Positions 43,228 through 52,421 of a stretch of 64,000 nucleotides of DNA are shown here, one piece after another. The stretch is from Candidatus Manganitrophus noduliformans (GTDB lineage Bacteria; Nitrospirota; Nitrospiria; SBBL01; Manganitrophaceae). Below the pieces are notes generated by a model that was not told the origin of the DNA, did no database searches, and saw only the letters and a program-made list of their open reading frames with translations. Where the stretch lies: assembly GCF_012184425.1 (NCBI RefSeq), contig NZ_VTOW01000007.1, positions 42,189 to 106,188 of the forward strand, read 5' to 3'. The position numbers were made by a program, and so were the translations under genes. The stretch's first letter is position 1. Every line of letters starts with the position of its first letter.

Positions 43228-44022
43228 TCAGCGGGCGTGGAGGCACTTTGAGTCCATTCGGTATCCGAATCGCTCCCACGCTTTCGGATCGATCGGCAGG
43301 GTTCGAGTGTTTCTCGGCGTCAAACTGACGTAGACCGCCGAGTACTCAAGACATCCTTTCTGGAAGAGCCGCCAGAGAATCTGGGATGCTTCGAGCGCCA
43401 CGTGTTCGTTAATAAAGAGGTCTTGTTGCGAGAGAGCCGCTTCCAAGGAGCAGGAGGGTCCCTGATCTTTCTCTTTTTCCGGATCCGCGATATCCGGATA
43501 GAGATCCAAGACGGTCGGAAGGCGGCCGATCACATCTTCTTTCTCAGGCTGTGGAACGGGGTGGACGGTTCCGATGACCACCTGACCATGATACTGGCTG
43601 TTGCCGCAGTCCACCCAATAAGTTGCGTCGTCATTATTCTTAATCGCCCGGCCGATCTCCTCGCGCGCCCGCCCGGTATCCACCGCAGTGATCAAGATCG
43701 GTGCCGCTTGTTGTTCTCCTGGATCGTACTCCGTCGGAACCGCTCTCCAGGAAAAGCCGGTGCTCTGATTGATCCGAGTCGCTAATATCGACGCTTTCGG
43801 ACGGCCGACATCAGGCTCAAAATAAATGGTGCGCCCGACATTCGCCTCGGAAACGGTGTCAGGATCAAAGATCGAAACGTCAATCCCCGGGTGGCCCAAC
43901 GCTTTTAAGGCGAGATTGAGTTTGCAGAGTCGAACCGCAAGAACGCTCCCGGTGCCTCCCGCCCCCACTAAATGAATAGGGACCTCCTGATTACGGGCCG
44001 CCAATCGAACATAATGTTTCAC
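43228..44022 (-). CDS. PRTRC system ThiF-family (E1-like) protein
   Basis: 264 residues of the ThiF/MoeB/E1 fold: nucleotide-binding loop IHLVGAGGTGSVLAVRL near residue 17, then SIFDPDTVSEANVGR with the E1-type Asp and Arg. A conserved Cys lies in GPSCSLEAALSQQDLFIN, a likely thiol site. ThiF proteins adenylate the C-terminus of ubiquitin-like proteins. GTG at 44022 overlaps the stop of PRTRC gene A (GTGA), so it is translationally coupled. The cassette includes a ubiquitin-like protein and a JAMM-type protease, so this is probably their activating enzyme. Confidence 0.9.
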   Translation of the reverse strand: MKHYVRLAARNQEVPIHLVGAGGTGSVLAVRLCKLNLALKALGHPGIDVSIFDPDTVSEANVGRTIYFEPDVGRPKASILATRINQSTGFSWRAVPTEYDPGEQQAAPILITAVDTGRAREEIGRAIKNNDDATYWVDCGNSQYHGQVVIGTVHPVPQPEKEDVIGRLPTVLDLYPDIADPEKEKDQGPSCSLEAALSQQDLFINEHVALEASQILWRLFQKGCLEYSAVYVSLTPRNTRTLPIDPKAWERFGYRMDSKCLHAR

Positions 44023-44654
44023 AGTCCTCTCTCTTTCTCCCTCTTCCAGGGAAGCTCCTCCTCGAAATAGTAGCCGCAGAGGCATAACCGAAGGGAATGG
44101 TCTATTTCCTCCAACCCGCGTCCCGGTTTGCAGTGTCCAAGTACAACCGAAAAGTGAGGAAACCCGACATCCGACTCGTCATCGTCCCGAGAGAACCTGG
44201 CGGGCAGCGATCCGTGGCTGTGCAGATCTACAACCAACGACCAATCATCGCGCAGATCGGGCCAGCGGTAATCGACTCTGACGGCCGTTTGCAGTAGAAT
44301 TTCAGGAACCAGATATTTCCATCCCTTGCTCGGACTCCACAGTATCCATGCGATTGTCTCAACGCTGCGCTCGGCGGCGTGATTGGCTTGGTGCAGGAAC
44401 CGCTCGATGAAGGCCATCGGGATGCTTTTACAATAGAGGGTTTCAACCTGCGTCAGCGCGCCATATGGAAGGACGCGTTTGCTTCTCCAAAGAGGTCTGA
44501 CGAAGTGGCCCCACGCCGTTTTTGATTCAATCCATAAGCCGTCCCTTGCCATGAGTAGCCTTGAATAACCCTCCAACAGCGGGGGAAGCGGTTCATGGTG
44601 AGGCACCATCAATGTCGGCAGCTGTTTCTTTAAAATCTCATCTTTTGCATTCAT
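44019..44654 (-). CDS. PRTRC system protein A, JAMM/JAB-type metalloprotease-like
   Basis: 211 residues. Near residue 145 the sequence DLHSHGSLPARFSRDD has the full JAMM zinc motif (HxH, seven residues, Ser, two residues, Asp: H145, H147, S155, D158). JAMM proteases trim or remove ubiquitin-like modifiers. The C-terminus (EEIDHSLRLCLCGYYFEE) is also typical of PRTRC-A. It overlaps genes B and ThiF by 4 bp at each end. Zinc binding appears intact, so it is likely active. Confidence 0.88.
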   Translation of the reverse strand: MNAKDEILKKQLPTLMVPHHEPLPPLLEGYSRLLMARDGLWIESKTAWGHFVRPLWRSKRVLPYGALTQVETLYCKSIPMAFIERFLHQANHAAERSVETIAWILWSPSKGWKYLVPEILLQTAVRVDYRWPDLRDDWSLVVDLHSHGSLPARFSRDDDESDVGFPHFSVVLGHCKPGRGLEEIDHSLRLCLCGYYFEEELPWKREKERGL

Positions 44655-45373
44655 CGTCTGTTCTTATCCTTTTGAAGACCGGCGCGCCTCAATAAATCAC
44701 GGATGGTTAAACCCGCGCCCTTCAGCTGTTTGTAGGGAAATCCGTTTGTTTTTGCCGCCGGACGCGAGCGCCAGAACGCCGCCAGAGACCCCCTCTTAAG
44801 GAAAAGCCGATCCTTCGCCCCCGCCTGGGTGAACTCGCTTTTATAAAAGGCTTCCCCCCAGCGCTGCGTCTCATCCGGCCAGCATGTCGCCGGCGCCCGC
44901 GTCGTACCAAGGCACACCCGGCAGTCCTCGTAAATGTTAAAGAAGGGGGGCATGAGCAGGGGTGTATCCAGCTCCGGCCGCTGATCGGCGTTCACCGCAA
45001 ATACGTGAAGCTCCTTCGGACGCGCGAGAAAGACCAATGCCGGCCAGGTCACGATTCCGCTTTCAAGGTTGAGCGTCCGGCCGAAGTAGATCGATCTTCG
45101 GATCGAAGGACGCCAGAAGAGAAGCGGTCCCTCGCTTCCCGCTCCATATGCGAGTAAGCCGGGATCGATCCAGCCGAAATTCTGATATAAGGATGGAAGA
45201 ATCTCCTTGCAGAGCTCTGCCAACGTCCGTCTCTCAACGGGGATCCCTTCTCTGAGCACCGGGACGCCGGCTTTATCCTTTTCAACGGAATGAATTTGCC
45301 AGTAATCTCCGGCGGCGCTCGGAGCGCCACGGTAATAAAGCAGCGCCGCTTTCAGATCCAGCTGCTGAATCAT
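44651..45373 (-). CDS. PRTRC system protein B (possible E2-like component)
   Basis: 240 residues. It matches PRTRC-B by the region GLLAYGAGSEGPLLFWRPSIRRSIYF, the Pro-rich TPLLMPPFFNIYEDCRVCLG and its place between F and A. The Cys of RVCLG is a candidate active cysteine; comparative work on bacterial ubiquitin-like systems has suggested an E2-like fold for this family, which I cannot verify here. It overlaps both neighbours by 4 bp (ATGA). Confidence 0.85.
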   Translation of the reverse strand: MIQQLDLKAALLYYRGAPSAAGDYWQIHSVEKDKAGVPVLREGIPVERRTLAELCKEILPSLYQNFGWIDPGLLAYGAGSEGPLLFWRPSIRRSIYFGRTLNLESGIVTWPALVFLARPKELHVFAVNADQRPELDTPLLMPPFFNIYEDCRVCLGTTRAPATCWPDETQRWGEAFYKSEFTQAGAKDRLFLKRGSLAAFWRSRPAAKTNGFPYKQLKGAGLTIRDLLRRAGLQKDKNRR

Positions 45374-46446
45374 TTCTCTCCTTTCTTCCCGGGCCGGAGA
45401 AGTGTCGACGCCTGCATATGAAGGTCAAACGCCTCTCCCATGACACGAATGCCCTCCAGCGCCCTTCGAAGCTCCGGCTTATTCCTAAAACAGAAGTCCT
45501 GAATTGCTTCGCCGCCATTGGCGAATTCATTGTTGATGATCTCATCTACGTGATCGCAGATCGGATCCCCGGGAGACCAAAGGAGGGGATAGAAGTAACC
45601 TGGATCGATAAGATCGCAGTAATAGCCGCCGTCATGGAGGTTATAGGGAACAGGACGCTTCCAACCCGAGCCGGCTTTCATGACCGCCGCCGCCCACGAC
45701 CACCAGGAATACCGCCACGATCGTTTCGGCGGAGCGGGAGGCAGTTTTGGGATCGGCGGTTTTCTCTTCTTTCTGCTTCGGAATAGAAACCGATATTGTG
45801 CCGGAATGGAGGTCTGCATCCATTTGATCTTCTCGATCACCTCTTTGTTCTCCTCATTCTCTGGAGGATCCGCCAGCCACCCGTCCGCCCAATCGATGTA
45901 CTGCTCGATGGCATCGTCGTAATCGAAATAGGGGCGAACCCAATTCAGAATCCTCAAGGCGGCGAGGACGGCCTCCTCCAATGACCGATCTTCTTCGCGC
46001 AGCGTGATGAGACTGTCGCAGAAGATCGCTGCGCAATTGAGTGGATATTCCAGAACGAGGCTACACTCCCCCGCTTCGGCGCTGTCGTACTTTTTAAACT
46101 CAAGTCCGAACTTCCACTTTTTTAAATGTTTCGTCTTGATCCGGCCGAGAAAACGCTCAATCCATTTCGCGAGGTCCGCTTTGATCACTTCAGGCCGGCA
46201 TCTCTCCGGCCATGGACCAGGAAGCTTTTTCCCTTTCTTTGCTACGGAGGAGAACAGGAGCGCCGCCTCGGCCAGGCTCGCATTCGATATGTCGGTCTCG
46301 GCCAGCGTGATTGTCGCGAACCGCTTTGCAATTCTCGGAAGGGGGATTAGAGCAGCAGGGGGAGTAGCTCGGATGGGAGCGGGGTTGAGGGGGCGCTCCC
46401 CGACGGCCGATGAAGGACATGCACGGTTAGAATCCGCTGTGCGCAT
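45370..46446 (-). CDS. PRTRC system protein F
   Basis: 358 residues. Recognised by LIPLPRIAKRFATITLAETD near the N-terminus, WVRPYFDYDDAIEQYIDWAD in the middle and the Trp-rich segment SWRYSWWSWAAAVMKAGSGW. Function unknown in the family. AAGGAGG precedes the ATG by ten bases. Its first 100 bases overlap the end of PRTRC gene C in another frame, an unusually long overlap. Confidence 0.85.
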   Translation of the reverse strand: MRTADSNRACPSSAVGERPLNPAPIRATPPAALIPLPRIAKRFATITLAETDISNASLAEAALLFSSVAKKGKKLPGPWPERCRPEVIKADLAKWIERFLGRIKTKHLKKWKFGLEFKKYDSAEAGECSLVLEYPLNCAAIFCDSLITLREEDRSLEEAVLAALRILNWVRPYFDYDDAIEQYIDWADGWLADPPENEENKEVIEKIKWMQTSIPAQYRFLFRSRKKRKPPIPKLPPAPPKRSWRYSWWSWAAAVMKAGSGWKRPVPYNLHDGGYYCDLIDPGYFYPLLWSPGDPICDHVDEIINNEFANGGEAIQDFCFRNKPELRRALEGIRVMGEAFDLHMQASTLLRPGKKGEK

Positions 46447-46745
46447 CGGATCTCTTCCTCCTTCTCACGTTGTTGCGTCTCTTCTTTTCCGCTGCGGGCG
46501 AGTTCTTTGATTGTGATGAGTCGAGGGGGCGATTTCTCGCCCCCCTTTCTTCCGACGGCCCGTTCCATTCGATAGATTTCCCGGGTCCCCTGCAATTCCG
46601 GTCCCTCAACGGTGGCTTTCACCAGCTCGGGATAGACCCCGGAATAAAACTCGACGACCTGCTCCGGGGAGAGTTCCCGGCCGGGATCCGCAAGCTCCAG
46701 CTGCTGGTACTTAAAGATTCGGACAATCTGTTTTATCTCGATCAT
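46347..46745 (-). CDS. PRTRC system protein C, ubiquitin-like, with a C-terminal extension
   Basis: 132 residues. The first 67 residues (IKQIVRIFKYQQLELADPGR, SPEQVVEFYSGVYPELVKAT, VEGPELQGTREIYRMERAVG) match PRTRC-C, a small ubiquitin-like protein that normally ends near this point. Here R66-K67 is followed by G68-G69 and then 63 more residues, mostly charged, coding in the region that overlaps gene F. A diglycine after the fold followed by a removable tail is how pro-ubiquitins look; the JAMM protein A could process it. A lost stop codon is the simpler alternative. GGAG stands 5 bases before ATG. Confidence 0.82.
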   Translation of the reverse strand: MIEIKQIVRIFKYQQLELADPGRELSPEQVVEFYSGVYPELVKATVEGPELQGTREIYRMERAVGRKGGEKSPPRLITIKELARSGKEETQQREKEEEIRCAQRILTVHVLHRPSGSAPSTPLPSELLPLLL

Positions 46746-46779
46746 GGATGCTCCTTATGACGATAGGCCTGTTGGCAGG

Positions 46780-47271
46780 TTAAGCGAACAGATTGAATGT
46801 CGCTTGGGGCTTCTCGGCGGTCTCCGTTGAACCGGACGGAGGGGACTCTTTTTGCGACGATGCGGCCGATGAAGTGTCGTCGGCCTCCCCCCGGCCCGAA
46901 GCCGGCTTCTCTTCAATCGGTTTGACCTCCCCCTTTTTCTTCGCTTCGTTTTTCTCCTTTTGAAGCTTCTCGATGAGCTGGTTCCCCGCTTCCCGTTTTT
47001 CGGAGAGAGCCCGATGGAGCCGTCCGTCGTCCTCATGGGTCTCTTCAAGCAGTCCGAAGAATTTCTCATTGAGCTCCGCGGGGGTCGCTTTGATCGACAA
47101 CGGCTGCCGGGCTTTCTCGTAGAGCTCTTTTTCTTTTCCGGAGAGGTTTTTGATCTCCGGAAAGAGCGGATGAAGGAGGATCAGGAGGTGATCGGAGTCC
47201 GCTTTCCGAATCGTAAATGTAATCTGGCCTTGCACCGGAATGAAGTCAGCCAATTTCACAAAATTAAGCAT
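46780..47271 (-). CDS. PRTRC system protein E
   Basis: 163 residues. The N-terminal domain FVKLADFIPVQGQITFTIRK, LLILLHPLFPEIKNL and PLSIKATPAELNEKFFGLLEE fits PRTRC-E; a charged coiled coil and Ser/Glu-rich tail follow, ending ATFNLFA. ATG at 47271 is chosen because GGAG is best spaced to it; the frame extends to 47373. Role unknown; it lies between ParB and C. Confidence 0.82.
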   Translation of the reverse strand: MLNFVKLADFIPVQGQITFTIRKADSDHLLILLHPLFPEIKNLSGKEKELYEKARQPLSIKATPAELNEKFFGLLEETHEDDGRLHRALSEKREAGNQLIEKLQKEKNEAKKKGEVKPIEEKPASGRGEADDTSSAASSQKESPPSGSTETAEKPQATFNLFA

Positions 47272-47317
47272 CATTCTCTCCTGTTTTTTAAATGATATCC
47301 GCTGATCTTTATCGGTT

Positions 47318-49084
47318 TTAGGGTTCGAGGTGTGTTTCGCGTTGCAGCCAGGCCGGCATCCGCTCGGGGACAAAGCCCTGTGCGAGGAGTCCTTTGATGA
47401 ATTCCTTTTTCGGTTTTCCGGCCAGTTTTGAGAGGGACTGGTTCTTCATCTGCAGAAACTGATCGAGTCCCATTTCTTTCGCGGTCGCCTCGATTTCCGA
47501 CTTCGTGAGAAGCTCATAATATGTTCCGTCGACGGCGAAAATCTGCTCGGGGGTGGCACCGAGATGGGAGAAGACCATCTCTTCGATGAGCTGGAGGGGG
47601 AGATCCGCGAGCACTTTCAGCGCCAGCGACCCGCCCTGCACGATCAGCGCTTCCGGAGTCAATCGACGGAGACTCTGAAAGAAGGCGGTCACGTCTCCCT
47701 CGGGAGGACTCACAACGATCCCATATTCCTTCAGCGCAGGATCGTTCTTCCAGTATCGGATCCATTTCGCCTGATACATCCCAAGGAGAACGAGGAGCAG
47801 CGCGTTTTGCGGGCTCTTTTGCATTTGTTCAGCCAGGTACCGTCGATAGATCTGCTTCTTAAACTGCCTGACCCGGAGGGGGGCATTCATTGGGCTCATC
47901 CGGTGCCCGGCGGAGGATCTCGAAGAGGGCGCCGATTGGCGCCTCGACCCTTTGGGACCGCGGCCCTTCGAGCCGCCCGATTGGGTTCGATTCTTCTGCT
48001 GCGTTTTATTATCCTGGTGGAATTCTCTTCGCTTCTCCTCGTAGCAGCGCTTCATCGAGCAGATCTTCTCCTTGAGAATCTCACCTCCTCTTTTCGATAC
48101 GAAGGCGACGAGGAACTTGCAGGATGCGCACTCCTGGAGCTGCGCCTCGCCGATTTCTTCCTTCTGGTGAAAGACCGCCTCCCTCTGATCGATGTCGGGA
48201 GGAAGGTCCGCAAGATCAATCTTTATTTTATCGGTGAGCATGGCGCGCGGCCCGTTCTCTTCGATCCGCCGAACCAGGCGCGCGGCGGCCGCCTCCTCCT
48301 TATTTCGCCAGCAAGGCGCATTCAGACAACTTCCCAATCCGGATTGCTCCCGCTCGAAGAGATCAGGCTGGCCGGCGCTGTTATGAGGGCAGCGGCGGCA
48401 TTCCGTAACATCGAACGGCGCCCGCTCAAGGCTGAGGTCGCCCTCCGCGAGATAATTGGCGAGCTTGCGGGCGTTCAACCCGTCCGCTTCGACCCGCTCG
48501 AGCATCAGCAGCTGCCGGTCGGCCGAGAGGCAGGAGAGGATTTTCGCGATGTCGAGGCCGATCTTTCCGGTTCTGAGCGCCGCTTTCGCCTTCTCGATGA
48601 GGTTTAAGAGCGCCAGCCGATCGCGAACATACCGCGCCGAATGGTGAATGTGACCGGCGAGCGCTTCAATCGACTTCGTTTCAAGCGCCCGCGCGAAATC
48701 CTCCGCCTCATCGATCGGAGAGATGTTTTCATGCTGCAGATTCTCCGATCGGCGAAGATTTCGGACCTGTTCCAGAGTTAAGTCTGTCCTGATAAATGCG
48801 GGAATCACCTCGGCGCCGTTCAATCGATGGGCACGATATCGCCTCTCCCCGTACACAAGCGAGTAGCCTCCATCGGAGTCGGCCACCACTGTAATCGGCT
48901 GCTGAAGTCCGTTCTTTTTAATATCGGCGGCCAGATCGGCCAACCGATCCGGATCGATATATTTTCTCGTGTTCTCAACCACCCGGATCAGCGCCACCGG
49001 AAGAAGGACGGTGATATGATCGCCGCTTCTGGTGAATGCCGGATCGATTCGATGGCTCGTTTCCTCTGACATTTCAGCCGTCAT
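47318..49084 (-). CDS. PRTRC system ParB-family protein
   Basis: 588 residues. The ParB/Srx domain (about 25-115: RVVENTRKYIDPDRLADLAADI, ITVVADSDGGYSLVYGERRYRAHRL, then RRSENLQHENISPIDEA) is followed by a helix-turn-helix region and Cys-rich pairs (FDVTECRRCPHN, GLGSCLNAPCW, ECASCKF), a basic linker and a C-terminal domain. ParB-like proteins bind DNA and CTP for partition or regulation. ATG at 49084 follows GGAGAAAAT. It heads the PRTRC operon; the 232 bases upstream should hold its promoter. Confidence 0.9.
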   Translation of the reverse strand: MTAEMSEETSHRIDPAFTRSGDHITVLLPVALIRVVENTRKYIDPDRLADLAADIKKNGLQQPITVVADSDGGYSLVYGERRYRAHRLNGAEVIPAFIRTDLTLEQVRNLRRSENLQHENISPIDEAEDFARALETKSIEALAGHIHHSARYVRDRLALLNLIEKAKAALRTGKIGLDIAKILSCLSADRQLLMLERVEADGLNARKLANYLAEGDLSLERAPFDVTECRRCPHNSAGQPDLFEREQSGLGSCLNAPCWRNKEEAAAARLVRRIEENGPRAMLTDKIKIDLADLPPDIDQREAVFHQKEEIGEAQLQECASCKFLVAFVSKRGGEILKEKICSMKRCYEEKRREFHQDNKTQQKNRTQSGGSKGRGPKGSRRQSAPSSRSSAGHRMSPMNAPLRVRQFKKQIYRRYLAEQMQKSPQNALLLVLLGMYQAKWIRYWKNDPALKEYGIVVSPPEGDVTAFFQSLRRLTPEALIVQGGSLALKVLADLPLQLIEEMVFSHLGATPEQIFAVDGTYYELLTKSEIEATAKEMGLDQFLQMKNQSLSKLAGKPKKEFIKGLLAQGFVPERMPAWLQRETHLEP

Positions 49085-49316
49085 ATTTTCTCCGTTAATT
49101 GATTTCTCTCGAGATTCTGTTCGGACTCCGCCCATTTTCACCGGACGGTGTCTTCATCCCCTTGAAATACCTCTCCGAGCCGTTGTCTCTCGTCACCGCC
49201 ATTGTCCGCGCTCCCATTTTTCGGAGGAATCTGCAATCGAATTGCGGAAGGAGGGAAGGTAGCGGAAGGACTGCGCCTCCCTTAAGAGAGGTGCCGGGTT
49301 GTAGAAAAAATCGATT

Positions 49317-50489
49317 CTATCGTTCCTCTGGGTAGCAGACCGTCACGACCCATCCCTCCGGATGCCGCTCGGGAATGCCCCAGATCTCTCCGCTTGGGTC
49401 TTTCTCAGAGATGATCCCGGACGCTCCCCGAGTGAATTTCTCCGCAATCGATTGGAGGATGGCCTCTCGATTGGGGAGTGCCGCCACCCGGTTTGTCGTC
49501 ACAAACAGCGCCTTTCGGGCCTCAGGTTGGTAGTTCTTGTATCTGTCCGGAATAGGACAGCGCTTCAGCCGCAAAAACCGCAGCATGAACCCGACGCTCC
49601 AGTCACCACACTGGCCGCAGTAGGCCATGCCGGAAACCTCGTCGCATGAGGCGAGATATTCTTCGGCCTGCTCGACCGTCGACGGATCTATCGAGTAACA
49701 ATTGGCGCAGAAGGGACAAATCGGATAGCCGCATGCGGGACAGCCGATGATCTCGGCTCTCGGTATCGGCTTATCAAACGGAACGGTCCCGCCATGAACG
49801 GTGCAGTCAAAACCGCTGATCAGGATGAGGCCGAGCATCGTGTTCTGATCCAGCAGCCGGGCCCGATGGCGTAAAACGGAAATTTTGTCCTGGATGACAT
49901 GATGAAGATCTTCGTGAGGAGGGCCGTTCGCTCCACGACGAAGCGCCGTCTCCAGAGCGTCCGCCTCCTCGTGGAGGGCTTTGATTTCGTTCGCGATCTC
50001 GCTCGGAAATGGATACCGCCGATCGGAGTCGATGTGTCGGCCTGCCGCGTCGGTCGGCGGATCGCTGATCAGGCCGAAGAAGCGTGCGGCCTCCGCGTCA
50101 TTCTCGACGTCCAGGTGAGCCCAAAGCGAAGGAAGATATTTTCCGCTCTCGCTTTTAATGAGCCCCGCCGAGGCGAATTCAACCTCCTCCCTCGCATACC
50201 TTTCCCGATAGCTCTCCTCGATCCCTTCTGCCGGATGGCTCATCAGCCAAGCGGCGAGTTCCTCTCCCCCCGATCTCTCTTCGAATTCCTCTCGATCGGA
50301 ATCTGAGAGCTCCTGCAACAGCCAATCGATAAAGGCCTCCCGCGACTCCCCTCCCACGCTCGCTTGCGTGAGATAGTACTCATACTCCCGTTCGATCACT
50401 TCGTCGAAATCTTCCTCCCGAAGCGCTTCATACAGCTGCGCACCCATTCGGTCTGTAAGCTCGTAGAGATAGCGTACCGGTTTCCCCAT
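49317..50489 (-). CDS. Uncharacterised zinc-ribbon-like protein
   Basis: 390 residues. The N-terminal half is acidic and helical (REEDFDEVIEREYEYYLTQA, LSDSDREEFEERSGGEEL). The middle has paired cysteines, IIGCPACGYPICPFCANC and MAYCGQCGD, which can form zinc ribbons. I do not recognise the family. GGAAGGGAG precedes the ATG at 50489; the frame start 42 bases earlier lies in the leader hairpin. It is soluble and may bind nucleic acid or protein. Confidence 0.75.
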   Translation of the reverse strand: MGKPVRYLYELTDRMGAQLYEALREEDFDEVIEREYEYYLTQASVGGESREAFIDWLLQELSDSDREEFEERSGGEELAAWLMSHPAEGIEESYRERYAREEVEFASAGLIKSESGKYLPSLWAHLDVENDAEAARFFGLISDPPTDAAGRHIDSDRRYPFPSEIANEIKALHEEADALETALRRGANGPPHEDLHHVIQDKISVLRHRARLLDQNTMLGLILISGFDCTVHGGTVPFDKPIPRAEIIGCPACGYPICPFCANCYSIDPSTVEQAEEYLASCDEVSGMAYCGQCGDWSVGFMLRFLRLKRCPIPDRYKNYQPEARKALFVTTNRVAALPNREAILQSIAEKFTRGASGIISEKDPSGEIWGIPERHPEGWVVTVCYPEER

Positions 50490-50511
50490 TGACGCTCCCT
50501 TCCGAATAAAA

Positions 50512-50548
50512 AGAGGCCCCTCTGCTGACAAGCGTCAAAGGGGCCTCT
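50512..50548 (-). terminator. Leader terminator-like hairpin before the zinc-ribbon gene
   Basis: Arms 50512-50524 and 50536-50548 pair at 12 of 13 positions (AGAGGCCCCTTTG type), then TTTTTATT, then GGAAGGGAG and ATG at 50489. The distance from stem to start codon is 22 bases. Confidence 0.78.
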
Positions 50549-50654
50549 CTGACTGAAGACATGGATTTTATTCAGCGACGGCGTGAAGCAGTGATTGGAA
50601 GTACGGATTGTCCGTATTCTGATTCATTTGGAGAACTTATCCCTTCAGGCGCCG

Positions 50655-52319
50655 CTACCGACCGTCCGCGACCTCCCGCGCGACGATTCCGCTCTCTTCC
50701 GCGTCAACGATGAATTTCAGGCCCCTGAGCGGTCGGGCGTATTTCTCCAGCGCCCATTCGATCAGCCGGCCATAATCCTTCAGAAGAATCGCGAGTTGTG
50801 ATCGGAATTCGGAAACCGCCAGCTCATACCCGCAGTGGTCGAAATCTTCCGTCTCGGTCTCAAACGATTCCGCATGATCGATCGGATAATAATCACGGTA
50901 GGGGCCGTCGATGATGTAGAAGGTGCCGTTCAGATAGCCGTTCTCCTTGATTCTTTTTCTGCCGTATCCTTCGACCTGCAGATCGTACGCTTTGCAGATG
51001 ACGATCGGATGACCCCGCCACTCCCCTTCCGTGATTTTATCTTCGCGCCGAACGACCGCCTTCAGCCGTCGTGTCAGAAAATGCTCAAAGGTCTCCGCGC
51101 CCGGATAAGACCAAATCCAGTGCTCGGGATCCTGCCAAGCGTGAAGCATCGGAAGCCCCAAGGCGTACGCCGCGAAATAGTGACCGATGTTCTCCTCGCC
51201 GGGGTAGAAACAGAAACTGTCCGCGAGAAGAAACCGGCCGCCGCTTTCTCTCGTCGGGATCTCGCGCGGCGGAAGCCTCGATATACATTCCTCTTGGTGA
51301 TCGCCTTCGTAGTGCGGCAGATGCAGCGGCGCCTCGATCCGAGCCCAACGACCGGGCGGAATCGGATACTCCCGGATGAGGTCGGAGCAGCCCCACTCGA
51401 TGAGCTGATCGAAGCGCTCCTCCCCTCCGCCGATACGGAGGACATGTTCTCCGACCGCGCGTTTGATCGCGCGATGCAGGTTGCTCACTTTGTCGGAAAC
51501 CTCCCGGCTGTCATAAAGGCAGATCCGATCGGGCGCTTTAATTCTCCAGCCGCTTCCGATCAGATGCAGATACACGGTGATTCCGGCGGCGCGAACACTG
51601 GGCCATGCGCCCTGTCGATAGCCGTCGTTTCCGAGGGGCAGGCCCTGGTAGTAAGTCATATCCAATCGCCCGGCATCGACATCCCGTCCGAAGTGAACCA
51701 GAGCGATCCCCTCGGGGAACGCGCACTTCAAACCATCCCAGACGTCAATAGCGTATGGCCGCGCGACCGGCTGCCCATTGAGATAGACCGGAACCGGAAA
51801 CCCGCAAACCTGCTCTTCGAGGAGCCTCTGAAACCGAATTCGCGCGTCGAGATGGGCAAAACCTGCCAGCGGCTTTTTCAGATGCACCGTGACGGTGGTA
51901 CCCGGCTCCTCCTCGCACCGCTCGAATGAGACCGGCTCGCCCGCCAGAATCCGGTCCTTCCGAAAAATCCCGCGCCATCCCTTCGAGCGGACCTCTACTC
52001 TTCTTGCAACGTCGATCACCGACCAGAAACCGACGCCGAAAGGAAGATCGTGTTGTAGGACCTCTTCCGTCCAGTTGGAATGACCCGGATCCAAGAGGAT
52101 CTGAAAGTTCTCGATCCCGCCGCCATTGTCTTCGATTCGAAAGTATTCCCGGTCCGATGGGTCGGTCAGGATAGAAATCCGGCTCGCGCCGGCCCGCCTG
52201 GCATTCTGTAACAATTCACGCAGCCAGATTCGCTCGCCGGCAAACGCGTCGCCAAAACGGGTCATCAGGGGGATATATTTTTCATCAAGACGAACCACCG
52301 GGGTTTCACACGTATTCAT
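50655..52319 (-). CDS. GHKL-type (HSP90-like) ATPase
   Basis: 554 residues. The N-terminal ATPase fold shows WLRELLQNARRAGASRISIL (N box with the Mg-binding Asn), FRIEDNGGGIENFQ (G1) and LPFGVGFWSVIDVARRV (G2), followed by a transducer-like domain. The C-terminal 250 residues are unassigned and carry no histidine-kinase part. Such stand-alone HSP90-like ATPases occur in mobile elements and some defence systems; here the role is unknown. GGAG precedes the ATG by 8 bases. Confidence 0.82.
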   Translation of the reverse strand: MNTCETPVVRLDEKYIPLMTRFGDAFAGERIWLRELLQNARRAGASRISILTDPSDREYFRIEDNGGGIENFQILLDPGHSNWTEEVLQHDLPFGVGFWSVIDVARRVEVRSKGWRGIFRKDRILAGEPVSFERCEEEPGTTVTVHLKKPLAGFAHLDARIRFQRLLEEQVCGFPVPVYLNGQPVARPYAIDVWDGLKCAFPEGIALVHFGRDVDAGRLDMTYYQGLPLGNDGYRQGAWPSVRAAGITVYLHLIGSGWRIKAPDRICLYDSREVSDKVSNLHRAIKRAVGEHVLRIGGGEERFDQLIEWGCSDLIREYPIPPGRWARIEAPLHLPHYEGDHQEECISRLPPREIPTRESGGRFLLADSFCFYPGEENIGHYFAAYALGLPMLHAWQDPEHWIWSYPGAETFEHFLTRRLKAVVRREDKITEGEWRGHPIVICKAYDLQVEGYGRKRIKENGYLNGTFYIIDGPYRDYYPIDHAESFETETEDFDHCGYELAVSEFRSQLAILLKDYGRLIEWALEKYARPLRGLKFIVDAEESGIVAREVADGR

Positions 52320-52351
52320 GTTGTTCTCTCCATTTTTTAATCGCTAAAACA

Positions 52352-52394
52352 AAGCGGCCCTTGCCGGGAGACGCCTCCTTCGCAAGGACCGCTT
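52352..52394 (-). terminator. Leader terminator-like hairpin before the GHKL ATPase gene
   Basis: Arms 52352-52364 and 52382-52394 pair at 12 of 13 positions (core AAGCGG-CCTTGC), with a loop containing AAGGAGG. It is followed by TGTTTTAG and, 32 bases on, by the start codon. Confidence 0.75.
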
Positions 52395-52421
52395 CATCCG
52401 AAAACGTCGGCGATGATCTCT

